This document shows positions 9,301 through 22,300 of a DNA stretch of 64,000 bases, piece by piece. The stretch covers positions 25,949 through 89,948 of the forward strand of contig JAJJLU010000342.1 in the NCBI GenBank assembly GCA_023807065.1, in the 5' to 3' direction. The stretch comes from Isotricha intestinalis. Its lineage: Eukaryota; Ciliophora; Litostomatea; Vestibuliferida; Isotrichidae. Under the pieces are notes generated by a model that worked only from the letters and a program-made list of their open reading frames with translations, searched no databases and was not told where the DNA came from. Position 1 is the first letter of the stretch; each line of letters starts with the position of its first letter. The translations under genes and the position numbers were made by a program.

Positions 9301-10094
9301 ATGAGGATGAAAATGAAGAAATATTAAATCAAATACAACAAAAAATAATAGAAGATAATAATAAAAAAAATATAGAAGATAATAAAAACAATAAAATAAA
9401 TGAAGAAGAGCAAATAACTCAATTATCAATTTTTGATTCAAATGGAAAAGAAAATGAATTTTCTCCAAAAATAGGTGATTATATGCAAAATATAAAAAAA
9501 GTAAATAAATTAAAATCTGTTTTATTAAATTCAAATAATGTTGATTTGGAATCTATAAGTAGTGGAATTAAAGGAAGAATAGAATCTTATAATAAGGATG
9601 ATGATAAAGAAATTGAATTAAATGATAAAACTTCTTTTAATACTTTAAGTAAAATTAGTGATAAAATGATTGATAAAAGTAAAGTTGATTTCACAAACAT
9701 TCAAGGAAAAAAAATAGATGGAAATAAAGATGATTTTATAAACATTCAAGGAAAAAAAATAGATGGTTTAAGTAAAAAAAATAAAATTTATAAAAAGAAA
9801 AATAAAAATAAAAAAGGGAATTTAAAAAAAAATGAAAAACATTTATGTTATAAATTTATTACTAATCCACAAAGATTTTTTACTGAAGATTTATGTGATA
9901 ATGTTCTTAAAGCTTATGATTTAGATATAAATAAAACAATTAAAAGAATGAATTCGGCTACTCCTTCTCAAAAATTAATTTATAATAAGAAAACTGTGAA
10001 AAGAAATAATAAAATTAATAAAAATAAAATACCTTTACCTAATAAAAATAACAATATCAACACAATAATAAATAATAATATTAATAATAATTAA
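6324..10094 (+). CDS. Large Asn-rich low-complexity protein, function unknown
   Basis: 1256 aa, dominated by Asn, Glu, Lys, Tyr and Ile. The N-terminal ~120 residues are less biased (MDGPFNFRKEIPFQ, then YELPTYNINTDTNFCFLNN) and may be the conserved part. Residues ~585-680 hold degenerate tandem repeats of YEENLNSNNNYERGMNN. Residues ~890-1040 are very acidic with Glu/Asn/Lys runs. A 15-residue tandem duplication (FTNIQGKKIDG) lies near 1122-1148. The C-terminus regains sequence complexity (HLCYKFITNPQRFFTEDL, then CDNVLKAYDLDINKTIKRMN) before a basic Asn/Lys tail. No enzyme motif or membrane segment is visible. It starts 97 bp after paralogue A on the same strand. A real gene is supported by length and codon use; the function is unknown. 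Confidence 0.7.
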   Translation: MDGPFNFRKEIPFQKNLKRSFSPFNYIVSSHKKIKLDEDSPNKKLERYITKGKNVLYELPTYNINTDTNFCFLNNKSIHNHNCFNFDKLKLGFDLLNHKINKLNDFSKEKLKKERKNYSPINLRAINLNDSINANYILTSPSKKYDNLSNKSYLSSVKKDSKYRNISNKYINPNMNKYHSSKYKNLYNNDNNSKILNNNYLTVSDSGNNFDKYIIGNQYKPQIYPLSPYETHYFHNYQNISGNLNRNDFDNNINDLKKDKESLPQTSIYLTKRKNEDNVYNNLGSLLNKRLDNTFENKYYDKNEQLNLMNFNDNYKSYNLNNEEYDNIQPRFKTFPKDYMNEYPIYTVNDLNEKNIDYSNQNYELQKLNFESDENNFRENMNNTDYKNINEMNRLNNKFYNNQYINETNNLNNEENEEYNDNEINDLNNLDNIYDEEMNEIYKKGNPNLNFNEKNIYSNFQNEKIRGGRFQPKVNLPPKINEDEINDREIFEPDDLLSSGRNNIHSFNRNIQNNYENINEINDEKLFNNNYGNEIIQQNQKYIKNQNMPLPYNNMNNRINDKQIDDEKINLLQERIMNDVDENNNYYEENLNSNNNYERGMNNGNNQYEEYNDNYYEENLNSNNNYERGMNNENDNEENLNSNNNYERFMNNENNNYEEYNYYNYEENTNRNYDYEDNKNNYNYNYQNRDNNNNNNNINNNNQNFDNNYDNNDIYNEEIIKSEIPFKKNINNNNIETKSIGIGMTPREQLIEKTNELNIINIKNPNLKKNEKNFEMEQGNYERKLSKENINNIIKDGDKNESKKQNVLIIKDGEKQIIQKRKIPIPKKNIMNNLTPNKNSFENENSENYLIEEEVLNNNNIDFGNNINNENIKNQRIISTLNHENFNEEEKNLEDKNKIINEKKEEKKEENKNNIEKENGNVIKQKEENISYIGKIHDFFNESFEGKEERNKSENDIYISEEREEDDNQINEEEENENEKEDEKEEMKKQNEDEDENEEILNQIQQKIIEDNNKKNIEDNKNNKINEEEQITQLSIFDSNGKENEFSPKIGDYMQNIKKVNKLKSVLLNSNNVDLESISSGIKGRIESYNKDDDKEIELNDKTSFNTLSKISDKMIDKSKVDFTNIQGKKIDGNKDDFINIQGKKIDGLSKKNKIYKKKNKNKKGNLKKNEKHLCYKFITNPQRFFTEDLCDNVLKAYDLDINKTIKRMNSATPSQKLIYNKKTVKRNNKINKNKIPLPNKNNNINTIINNNINNN
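8077..8282 (+). repeat. Three imperfect tandem repeats in the Asn-rich gene
   Basis: Three copies of a unit encoding EENLNSNNNYER plus a G/F-MNN(E/G)N tail begin near 8085, 8169 and 8230. Spacers between them differ in length and carry extra YEEYN segments. All copies stay in frame. An AAT run follows near 8396-8412. Confidence 0.75.
9687..9767 (+). repeat. 45-bp direct tandem duplication
   Basis: The unit beginning GATTTCACAAACATTCAAGG at 9687 is repeated at 9732 as GATTTTATAAACATTCAAGG and encodes DF(T/I)NIQGKKIDG twice. Few differences suggest a recent in-frame duplication. Confidence 0.8.
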
Positions 10095-10305
10095 ATTTAG
10101 ATTAATCTTTTTCAAAAAAAAAGAAATTATGGAAGACTAAAATTTTATAAAAAAACAAAAATTTATTTTTATTTAAATAAATATTTATAATTACATTAAT
10201 TTATTTATTTCAAAACCGTCATATATAAAAAACAAATAAAATAAATAACTATTCACAATAACCAAATCTAAATAAAAAAAATTAATAAAAATAAAAAAAA
10301 TCTTT

Positions 10306-10329
10306 TTCCGATTAAAAAACCTAATAAAA
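10306..10329 (+). promoter_or_regulatory. Possible promoter element upstream of dynein gene
   Basis: TTCCGAT (10306-10312) followed by AACCTAATAAAA (10318-10329) lies 30-50 bases before the dynein ATG. The same two blocks in the same order occur before the Rab gene (30643-30663). Flanks are otherwise unrelated A/T, so a shared element is plausible, but there is no experimental support. Confidence 0.3.
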
Positions 10330-10358
10330 GCCAGATCATAAAAAAAAAATAAAAAAAA

Positions 10359-13300
10359 ATGAACAAAGACTTTGAGAAAAAGATGGGTCGGGGCACTGGC
10401 CCAATCTTAAAAATAAAGAGAGTCGACTATCATCAACTTAGTAAGCAAATAGGAGAAAAATTAGAGAAACGTTCTGAAAAACATAGAGCAGAAGAAAAAG
10501 AGAGAAAGAGAAAAGCAAATCAATCAATAAAAGCATATCAACAAAAAACAAATAATCGTCAAGAATTTGATCATCATTCTAAAAGTCCTTCACCTGATGT
10601 TGTAAAAGAAATACCAACATCAACATTAACATTTAATTATTCTCCAAAGGAAGATTTAGGTTTAAAAGCTTTTGAATTAGATCAACATACTCAAAGAGAA
10701 TTAAGAGAAGAAAAATATATTAATCAATTAATTAAAAGATATTTTGCAATAGATTTAATAGAATTTTTCAAATATTATAAAACACCATATCCAACTAAAG
10801 TTTTAGAAATATCATGTTTTATAAATGAATTATTAGATAATGATAATAGAGATATGACAAATATTCATTATTTAGAATCAGATTATGATAATTGTTACAA
10901 AGGAAAATTGATATCAATTAAAAATTTAGGAAGATATGATTGTTGGGAAGATTTACCTCCTGAAGAATGGTTAAAAAAATGTATGGAAAATGATGATGAA
11001 TATGATGGTACTTCACCTATGTATGATCATACTACTGAGAAATATATGTGGAATCCTGTTAAAGTTCTTTCTTATAATCCTGATAATTTAAGATATAAAG
11101 TCAGATTTGTTAAAACTGAAAAAGAAGTTTCTAGATTATCTCTTTTATTTAGATGGGAAGATAAAGGAGAATTTGAATATAGGAAATATTTATGTGAAAA
11201 TAGAAGAAATCATGTTGATCAATTTATTTTGTTTACTAGATATGTTGATAATGTTCCTGATGATTTTGTTGCTTTTTTAAATCCAGAATGGGAAAAAATT
11301 ATTGAAAGTAAAGTTAGATTTCCTACTAAAAGATTAAGTGATATGTTTAATTATATTTTCAATGAAAAAAATCCCTCTTTTAATAGAGAATTAATGATTG
11401 TTAAACAAGATTTTTTAAGACAAATGAAAAAATGCAGAGTTTTACTTGAAATGCAAGAACCAAGTAATACAGAAAAATTTAAAGAAAGATCTTTAGAAAT
11501 TCAACCTTTTTATAAAATTATTCCTACTCAAAAAAACGCAATTGTTAATAAATCTACTTCATTTAATAAATTTTTTGAAAATATTAATAAAAGATCTCTA
11601 TATGAAGATGTTAAATTAGTAAAAACATTATTATGTGGATTTTTAAAAACATGTGAAGATATGAAACAAATAGATTTAATATTATCAAATATAGATGACA
11701 ATACTCTTCCTTTAGAAATGTCAGATTTTCAACTCTTAGATAAAAATTATGCTGAAAAAAGTTCTAGTTCATTAAGAAATATTTGTTGTTCTAAACTTCC
11801 TGGAATAATAAGATCATTTGAAGAACCTGGTGAAAATCATGTAACTTTAAAATATAATTATTATGTTGCTACTAAAGAAGAATATGATGCTTCTGTTGCT
11901 AAAAGAGTTGTTATTTATTGTAATTTAATTTTAAGAACTAAGGTAAAAGAACTTGTGGATAATTCTATTGTTAAATTTATGAATTATTTCAAAAAATTCG
12001 GAAAATGTGCTTATGAAAGTAAAAATAGAGATGTTTTATTTAATGAAATTGGAACTCATTATTTAGAATCAGTTAAACCTTTATTTAAAACTTCTATTTT
12101 ATTACATAAAATTGAAGGTGATGAAAAGAAAAAGGCAAAGAAATATAAAGTTAAAATAATATTTAAACCAGCATTAAATGAAATAAAAAATTCTTTAGTA
12201 AATTCCTTTACCCAAATAAAAGATATGGTATCAAGAGAAATAAAAAATTTATCAGGATTATGTTTTAAATTAGTAGATATTGATGATAAAAAAATATTTT
12301 CATTAGAAGATGATTATCCACTTTATGCACAAGCATTATCAGAATTAAATGAATTAATAGATAATTCAATAGAAGAAGCAGAAAAAAAAAGAAAAGAATT
12401 TGATGAATTTATGGAAATTTTAATGGAACCAACTGAGGTTTATGTAAAGGGAAAAATAGGTGAAGAAGAAGAAACAAAGAAAAATTTAAATGTTGAAAAA
12501 TGTACTGAAGTTCTTGATAGATTAGCTGAATTAACAGATTTACTTCATTCAAAAGAAACTGATATTAATTGTAGATTATTTTATATTAGTACTTCTTCAA
12601 TTAAAGAAAGTATTGAACAAGCTATTGAAAATATTAAAAAATTAATGTTGAGAAGAATGGGAGAATATTGTAGAGCAAGAACTGATGAATTAGAAAATCA
12701 AAATAAGGAAAAAATGGAGAAATTAGAAGAAGAAACTTTAGATATTGATCAATATAAAAATTTATTTGATTTACTTGCTACAATTCCTGAATTTGTAAAA
12801 ATAAAAAATGAAGAATTGAAAAATGTAGATAAAATATTAAATCAAATAGAAAGACAAAAAGTAGAAATTGTAGATAAAAATACAGCAGATGAAGAATTAA
12901 GAAAATTAACAATTGAAAATTTATTTAAAAAATTATTAGGAAGTTGGATGATTCCTTCTCAAATTCAAGATGTTGCAAAAACAAGTTCTGCCAATTTAGA
13001 ATTAAAAAAAACAGAATTTATAGATGAATTAAAAGAAAGTCAAAATAGTTTTAAAGTAGAAGTTTCAGGTCTTGAAAAAACATTTGATTATTTAAGTAAA
13101 GTAGATAATTTTACTGAAGAACATGAAGGTAAAAAAGTTTCAATTATGATTCAAGATTTTAATGAAGCTGTTAATCAAGCAAGAGAGCATCAAAATAAAA
13201 TAAAAAAAGAAATGAAAATTTTATATCCAGAAAAAGCAAAAGATATTGATGAAGGAACTGAAGATTTACCTGAATTTGAAAAGTTAGGAACTATATTTAA

Positions 13301-16300
13301 TGAATTTCAACCATTTAAAATATTATGGAATGAAGATACTAATGTTATGATTGAATATCAAAATAAAGTTGAAACTAAAACTCTTTTAGAACTTAAAGAA
13401 TTAATTCCTAATGCTGATAAAAAGAGTACTAAAGAAGTTTTTATTTATGTTAAAGATTTAGAAGAATCAAGAACTAAAATTGAGAAAGTACAAAAAGAAA
13501 ATCCTTATGATACAACATTAGTAAAATTAATAGAACAATTAAAAAAGAAGTTAAATTATTATGAAGGTTTTAATTGGGTTATTCAATGTTTAAATTCAGC
13601 ATGTTTAAAAGAAGATGATTGGAAAGAAATAAGAAAAACAATGGGAAATCCAAATGTTGATTTAAAATGTAAATTAATAGATTTAGAAAAAATGAATATT
13701 GGAGAATATAGAGATCAAATTGAATTAATTAAATCTAAAGCTTTTAGAAGAGCAGGTTTTGTTCAAAAATATAAAGAAATTTCTGCTTCTTATTCTGCTC
13801 TTCATATGGAACCAAGAGATGAAAGAAAATTAGCTTTAAAAAAAATAGATGATACTTTAATTATTCTTGATGATTTAAGTAATAATTTAGTTAACATTAT
13901 TGGTAATCCTGTTACTCAAAGTGATCCTAAATTAAAAAATGATACAAGGCAATTAAATGAAAAAATTAAAAATGTACAAATTATTTTAGAACAAGTTATT
14001 AAATGTCAATCTTCATTTTTATATTTGGAACCTATTTTTAATACGAATGAAATTAATAAAGCTTTAGCAACTGAAAAAACTGATTTTATGAAAGTTTATA
14101 ATTTTTGGAGAGGATTTATGGATCAATTTGAAGGGTGTGCTTGGGAACTTGCAACTTTTATGGAAAAGGAAAATTTCACTAATTTAAATAAGAATTTAAA
14201 TGATAATATCAATCAATTACAAAAAATAATTAGAAAATTACAAGAATATTTAAATATTAAAAGAACTGAATTTCCACGTTTTTATTTCGTATCTGATGAA
14301 GATTTATTAAGAATTTTAGCCCAGTCAAAAAATCCTTTATTAGTTCAACCACATTTATCAAAATGTTTCGAAGGAATTCATCACGTTATATTTAATCAAA
14401 GTAATACTATTATCGAAAAAATGGTAAGTTCAAAAGATGAAACAATTCCATTAGCAAATCAAATTAATGTTGTTAGTGATATTTGCAGAGGTAATGTTGA
14501 AGTATGGTTAGGTCAATTAGAAGAAAGTATGAGAGAAACAATGAGGCAATTATCTAGAAAAAGTTTAGATGATTTAGATAAGAAGAAAAGAATTGATTGG
14601 ATTAAAGATATGGAATGGCCTGGTCAACTTATTCAAATTATTGATCAAGTTATTTGGACCAATGGTGTTGAAAATGGTATTTTAGAAAATAAATTAAAGG
14701 AATTTCTCGATCAATTAGATCTTGAATTAAGTCAAGTTGTAGATTTAGTTCGTACAAATATTCCAACATTATTATCAATAACATTATCAGGATTAATAGT
14801 TATTAGTGTTCATAATAGAGATATAGTAGAGAAATTAATAAAAGAGAATATAGAAAAAATAACAGATTTTGAATGGAAAGCTCAAATGAGATATTATTTC
14901 CATAAACAAAATGAAGATGATGAAGATGATAGAAAGAGGAAAAAAGAACAAATAGTTCCAATAACAGTATCAATGATAACAACAACATTAAATTATGGTT
15001 TTGAATATTTAGGTAATATAACAAGATTAGTAATTACTCCTTTAACAGACCGTTGCTTTAGAACATTATTTGGAGCTTATAATGTTAAATATGGTGGAGC
15101 TCCTGAAGGTCCAGCTGGAACAGGGAAGACTGAATCTGTGAAAGATTTATCTAAATGTGTTGGTGTCATGTGTAATGTATTTAATTGCACTGAAGGTATC
15201 AAAATTCAAGGAATGAGTAAATTTTTCAAAGGATTAGCTTCTTCAGGTTGTTGGTGTTGCTTCGATGAATTTAATCGTATTGATACTGAAGTTTTATCTG
15301 TCATTGCTCAACAAATTTTAACTATTCAAAATGCTTTAAAAGCTAAGTTAAATTACTTTTTCTTTGAAGAAAATGAAAAAATTTTAATTAAAGATACTTG
15401 TGCTATTAATATTACTATGAATCCCTCTTATAGTGGAAGAAATGAATTACCTGATAATTTAAAAGCCTTATTTAGACCATGTGCTATGATGGTTGCCGAT
15501 TATAATTTAATAGCACAAATTAAATTATATAGTTTTGGATTCCAAACTGCAAAACCACTTTCATTTAAAATTGTATCATCACTTAAATTATCATCTGAAC
15601 AATTATCAACTCAATCACATTATGATTTTGGAATGAGATCTTTAAATGCCATTTTAGTAGCAGCAGGTAAAGAAAAAAAGGAAAATCCATCATTTGCAGA
15701 AGATAGAATTGCATTAAGAGCATTATTAGATGTAAACTTACCTAAATTTACTTCAAATGATACTCCACTATTCCATGATTTAGTGCATGATTTGTTCCCT
15801 ACTACAGAACCAATGGAAAGTGATTTAACTCTTTTAGATGGAAAAATAAAAGAAAAATGTAATGAATTTACTTTACAACCAACTGAGAATTTTATCAAGA
15901 AATGTATTCAATTATATCAAACTATGAATGTTAGACATGCTCTTATGATTGTTGGAAGACCTGGAATGGGGAAAAGTAATGTTATTAAAGTTTTAAAATT
16001 TGCTATGAGTGATTTACCTATTGAATCTGGGTTTAATAAAGTAGAATCAACTACTATGAATCCTAAAAGTATTTTACAAAAACAATTATATGGTTATTTC
16101 GATGTTACTCAAGAATGGAAGAAAGGATTACTTCAAGTGAAAATGACTGAATTATGTGAGAAACCCAAAGAAGTTTTTAAATGGTTAATTTTTGATGGTC
16201 CTGTTGATACTTTATGGATTGAAAATATGAATTCTTTACTTGATGATAATAAGAAATTATGTTTGGAAGATTCATCTGCAATTTACTTAGCTGATAGAAT

Positions 16301-19300
16301 GAATATTGTTTTTGAAGTTGATGATTTGAAAGAAGCTTCTCCTGCTACTGTTTCCAGGAATGGAATGGTTTTATGTGAAATGGATACTATTTCAACAAAT
16401 GATTTAATTTTAAGTTATGTTCCTACTTTGCCTACTCAATATTACAATCAGAAATTAATCGATCAATTCAAAGAAACTGCTATTTGGATTACTAATACTA
16501 TGTTGGAATATCTTAATAAAGATTTTATTGAATGGGGATTACCTTGTGATAAATTCCATTTAGTTATTAATTTCATTAAAGTTTTTGATTGTTATATGAA
16601 AGATTATAAAAATCAAGATGAAATATTACCTAAAGAAAGAGAATTAACACCAAATAAACTTGATGATTTATTAATTTCAAGTGTAATTTTAGGAATGTTA
16701 GGACCAATCAAAAAAACAAATAAAATTCAAACATTCTTATATGACATGTCATTAGGAAACGATGTAAACAATGATTATAAATTAAACTTCAACGGAGAAT
16801 TTTCAACAAATAAATATGCATGGGAGCCAAGAAGATTAAATACAAACATTCATCAATTAGAAAATGTATTTGATATGGTTTATTTAATAGAAACAGGAAA
16901 ATGGCATAAATGGGTAGAAATGCCAGAAAGAAAGCAATTCCAAGTAACTGCAGATTTACGTTTTAATGAATTAGTAATTCCAACTCCAGACACAATAAAA
17001 ATGGGATGGTTAATTTCAATGGTAGTTCCAAATAAAAAACACTTATTGTTAACTGGACCAACTGGAACAGGAAAAACTTTAACAATTATTGATATATTAA
17101 CTACCAATTATGATAATGATTTCTATTCATATGTTAAAATGTCAATGACTGCTCAAACAACTGCTAATTTCACTCAAGAAGTTATAGAAAAGAAATTACA
17201 GAAATCTTATAGAAAATTCTCACCTGTTGGAGGAAAGAAAGGTGTTATATTTGTAGATGATTTAAATATGCCTCAAAAAGAAAAATTCGGAGCTCAACCT
17301 CCTATTGAATTACTTAGACAATGGATGGATTTCGGAGGATGGTATGATCTAAATTCTGATAATAAAGATTTTGTTAATGTTATTGATATTTCATTTTTAG
17401 CTTCAATGGGTTCAATTGCTTCTGGAAGAACTGTTTCTACTCGTTATTTAAGACATTATATTATTCACTTTGCCGATAATTATAGTAAGGAAACTATGTT
17501 TAATATTTATTCTAATATTGTTCAATGGTTCTTTATTAAAACTAAACAACCTGCTTTTACTGATAAAGTTGTTACTTTTAAAGAACAATTAATTAATTCT
17601 ACTGTTCAAATGTATCATGAAGTGTCAAATAATTTCAAAGCAACACCTGCCAAAACACATTATCAATTCAATTTAAGAGATATTAGCAGAGTTTTCTTAG
17701 GAATTTCAAGGGCAAATGGAAGGACAATAAAAAGTGATGAAGATTTAATTAAATTATGGATTCATGAATGTGAGAGAATATTTAAAGATCGTTTAGTAGA
17801 TGAAAAAGATAGAAGTATCTATGATGAAATATTAAATAGAGTAATGAAACAATCAATGAGAAGAGAAAACACTTATACAGATCACACAATATTATGGGGT
17901 GATTATGTAAATATGATATTCATAGATGATGATCCAAAAAAAGGAGCAATAGAACATCAATATTGTGAATTAAATAATGAGGAACTTCTCCAAAAAACAT
18001 TAGATGAAAAATTATATACATATAATCATGAAACAGGAAGTAGAGGTGAAAATTCAGGTGGTCAACTTAATTTAGTATTATTCCAATATGCAGTAGAACA
18101 CTTAAGTAGAATTTTACGTATTATTTCAACATATAATGGAAATGCTCTCTTAGTTGGAGTTGGTGGTTCTGGAAGAAAATCACTTACAATTTTATCAACC
18201 TTTATTTATGGTTTTACTCTTTGTAAATATGAAAGTGATTGGCAAGATACTTTAAAAACAATGATGAGAGAATTAGGAAATAAAGAAGTAGTCTTTCTTG
18301 TTTCAGACAGTCAAATAGATGATAAAAATATTGAAGATTTAAATAATATGTTAAATAATGGTGAAATTCCAAATTTAATTGATCAACAAGATTTACAAGT
18401 CATTAGAGATAATATTCCAGCAGAATTTACTCAAGGAAAAAAATTAACAACTGATCAAGAAACAATGACAGCATTCATTGAAAATTGTAAAGCTAAAATT
18501 CATTGGGTTTTATGCTTATCACCAATTGGAGAAGGATTTAGAAAAAGAATTTTAACTTTCCCTTCATTAGTCTCTTGTACTACTATTGATTGGTTCCTTC
18601 CTTGGCCTGAAGCAGCTTTAAGTTCAGTTGCTAAATTTTATTTGGATGGAGTTGAAGAAATAGATTCTAGTATTTTTAATTCTATTGTTAGCATTTGTGT
18701 TGATATGCAAAGCAGAGTTATAAATTATTCTAATAAATATTATCAAGAATTAAGAAGACATAATTATGTTACTCCAATGTCATTTATTGAGTTACTTAAT
18801 TTATTTAAGAATTTATTACAGAAAAGAACTGTTGAAATTCAAAATGAAATAAATAGATATGGAAATGGTTTAATTGTTTTAGCAGAATCAGAAGAAACTG
18901 CTGCAAAGATGGGAGAATATATTAAAGTATTAGAGCCTCAATTAAAAGAACAACAAGAAATAACAAATAAGCAATTAATAGAATTAAGTAAATTAAAAGT
19001 AAGATTAGAAAAAGATGAAGCTATTGGAAAAGAAAAAGAAGCAGAAGCTCAAATTATAAAAGCTCAAGCTGAAGAACAAAATACAATTGCAAATGAAAAA
19101 GCTTCTATTATGGAAGCAAAAAAGAAAGATGCTGAGAGTAAATTAAATGATATTAAACCTGATGATGTACTTCAAATTAAAAAATATAAATTAGATCCTT
19201 CTTTAATGAAATTTTCATATTTCTTATGTATGCTTTGTTTACCTAATCCTCATCCTAAACCAAAGAAAGCAGACAATCCAAAAGATCCACCTGTTTATGA

Positions 19301-22300
19301 TTACTTTGATCACATTTGTAAAAATAAATTAAATAAATTAAGCGGAAGTGATTTTCTTAAATTTTTAAAGAAATTTGATTCAACTAAAATGCCTCTTGAT
19401 CAAATGAAAGAATTAAGAGAAAAATTAGAAGCTTTAACTCCAGAAGAATTTGATCCAGGAAAAAAATCATTAGCTATGAAAAATATATTTGAAGTCATTA
19501 AAACTCATAATGAAGTTTATTTCATTAATCAAGATTATCTTCCTTTGAAAAAATCCGCAGAAGAATCAGAACAAAGATTAAGAGAAGCTGAACAAACTTT
19601 AAAAGAAATTCAAGATTCTTTAGCTAAGACAATGGCAGAGAAAGAAGAAGGAGAAAGAAAATTAAATGAAGCAAAAATATTAATAGAAAAATTAGAAAAA
19701 CAGAAAAATCAATGTACAACACGTTTAAAAAATGCAAATATATTAAATAGTTCATTAGGAAGTGAGAAAGAAGAATGGAAAAAGAAAAAAGAGAATTTAA
19801 CAACATTTGCAAAGAATATAATAGGAGATATATTAATATCATCAGGAATAATATCATATTTAGGAGCATTTACAAAAGCATATAGAGAATCAATAATATT
19901 TGAATGGGCAACAAAAATAAAAGATAGTAAAATTCCAATTTCATTTGGTGAGAACCAAGATCCAAATGATATCATGAGAGCAATTATTGGAGATGATATG
20001 GAGATAGAAACATGGAAAAGTCAAAATTTACCAAATGATAACTTTTCAATTGATAATGCATTAATAATGCAACAAAGTAGAAGATATTGTTTATTAATTG
20101 ATCCTCAGAATCAAGCTTTACAATGGATTAAGGAGAAAATAAAACAAGAAACAGAATTAAAAGCTCAAATGGAGAAATCAAGACATAAAGGAAGAGATCA
20201 AGAATTACCAAGGAAAGAAAAAAGAAAAGATGGTGGTACTGGTGCTCATTATACTATTAAACCTACTATGGATGCTAAAACTTTAATGGATGTTACTTTA
20301 GATTGTATTCAATTAGGAAAAAGTTTAGTTTATGAGAATGTTGGAGAAGAATTAGCACAAAGTATTGCTCCTATTTATAAGAAAGAATTCTTTGATTTAG
20401 GTGGTCAAACTTATGTTAATATTAATAAGAATACTGTAGAAGTTTCTGATAATTTCAGATTGTATATTATTACTCAATTACCTAAACCTCATTATTTACC
20501 TGAAATTTGTGTCGCTTTAACTTTAGTGAATTTCACTGTTACAGAAGAAGGTTTACAAGATCAAATGTTGAATTATTTAGTAGAAAAGGAAGATCCTACT
20601 TTAAATTCTTTAAGAAAAAATTGTATAGATACTAAAAATGCTTCAGAGAGAAAAAAGAAAGAAATTGAAACTGAAATTTTAAAACAATTAGATGAAAGTA
20701 AAAAGAATACAACTGAAGATAATACAATATTAGATAATGAAAAATTAATAGAACAATTAAAAGCATCTAATCAAACAAGTATTGCAATGGCACAAACATT
20801 AATAAAGCAAAGAGAAACAGAAAATAAAATTGCTCAAAAAAGAAATTTCTTATCTCCTGTTGCTATTCATGTAGCCCAATTATTTTTCACTGTTTGTGAT
20901 TTATCTTCTATTGAACCTGTTTATCAATATTCACTTAAATTTTATCGTGATATTTTTGGACTTGCTATTGATTCAACTCCAAAACCAGTTGAAAAGAAAG
21001 GAGAAAAAGTTGATAAGGAATTAAAAGAAAAAGAAGAAAGTGAAAGATTAGAAACAATGAAATTGAACTTTAATAGTATATTATATGATAAAATATGTAT
21101 GTCACTATTTGAAAAGGATAAATTAGTCTTTTCATTTTTAATGAATTGTAAATTGAAAATGATTCCAATGTCAAAAGAAGAAAAAGCTAGATTTAATAAA
21201 GAAATTAGATTCCTTGTTACAGGAGGTTCTGGAAAAGAATTTGATACTCCTAATCCTGCAAAAGATGATCCAAGTAATTGGATAAGTCCAGTTCAATGGA
21301 ATTCAGTTTGTGAATTAAGTCAAGAAATAGAAGGATATAAAGGTGTTGAAAAATCATTTGAAGAAAAAATTGATGATTGGAAAAAAGTTTTATTAGATTC
21401 TGCTAATCCTTTCGAAGAAACATTCCCTGAACCTTTTAATGAATTATCTGATTTTTATAAATTAATCATTCTTAGAATTCTACGTCCTGATAAAACTGTA
21501 ACTGCACTTAAAAAATATATTGCTGATAATATTGGGGAAAAATATACTGTCTCTTCTCAATTTGATATTGGAAAAGCTTATGATGAAAGTAAAAATAGAA
21601 CTCCAATATTATTTATTATTTCTCCTGGAGCAGATCCTTTAATATTAATTGATAAATTATGTAAAAGAGAAGGAAAAACTTTAGAAGATAATGTAAAAAC
21701 TTTATCTTTAGGACAAGGACAAGAAAAAGCAGCTATTGATGCAATTGACAAAGCACAAATAAGAGATCAAGAAAAATGGATTTTATTACAAAATTGTCAT
21801 TTAGCAAAATCATTTATGAATATGTTAGAAAAGAAAATAGATGAAATAGTAGAAACAGGATCATCATTCCGTTTATTCTTAACAGCTCTTCCAAGTAATG
21901 TAATTCCAATATCAATAATACAAGATTCAATTAAAATAGTAAATGAACCACCAAGAGGATTAAAACAATCACTTCAAAGAACATTTAATACAATTGATGA
22001 AACATCATATGATAAAGCACCAAAACCAACATTATTTAAAAGATTTGGATTTGGATTTGTCTTTTTCCATGCTTTGATTTTAGAAAGAAGAAAATATGGT
22101 CCTTTAGGTTGGAATATACCATATGAATTTTCAAATAGTGATTTATCAATATCATTAGCTCAATTAAAGAATTTCTTAGAAGATTATGATGATATTCAAT
22201 ATGCAGCAATGAATTATATGATAGCAGAAGCAAATTATGGTGGTAGAGTAACTGATCCTGCAGATAGGAGATTAATAGCAATATTATTTAAAGATATATG

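Noticed and set aside
9142..9534. Minus-strand 130-codon Leu/Phe-rich frame
   Set aside because: It mirrors the Glu/Lys-rich coding strand; GAA/AAA codons read backwards give TTC/TTT. The plus-strand frame is the long intact gene.
15620..15898. Minus-strand frame inside the dynein gene
   Set aside because: It overlaps the conserved AAA1-AAA2 region of the motor, so the plus strand explains the sequence completely.
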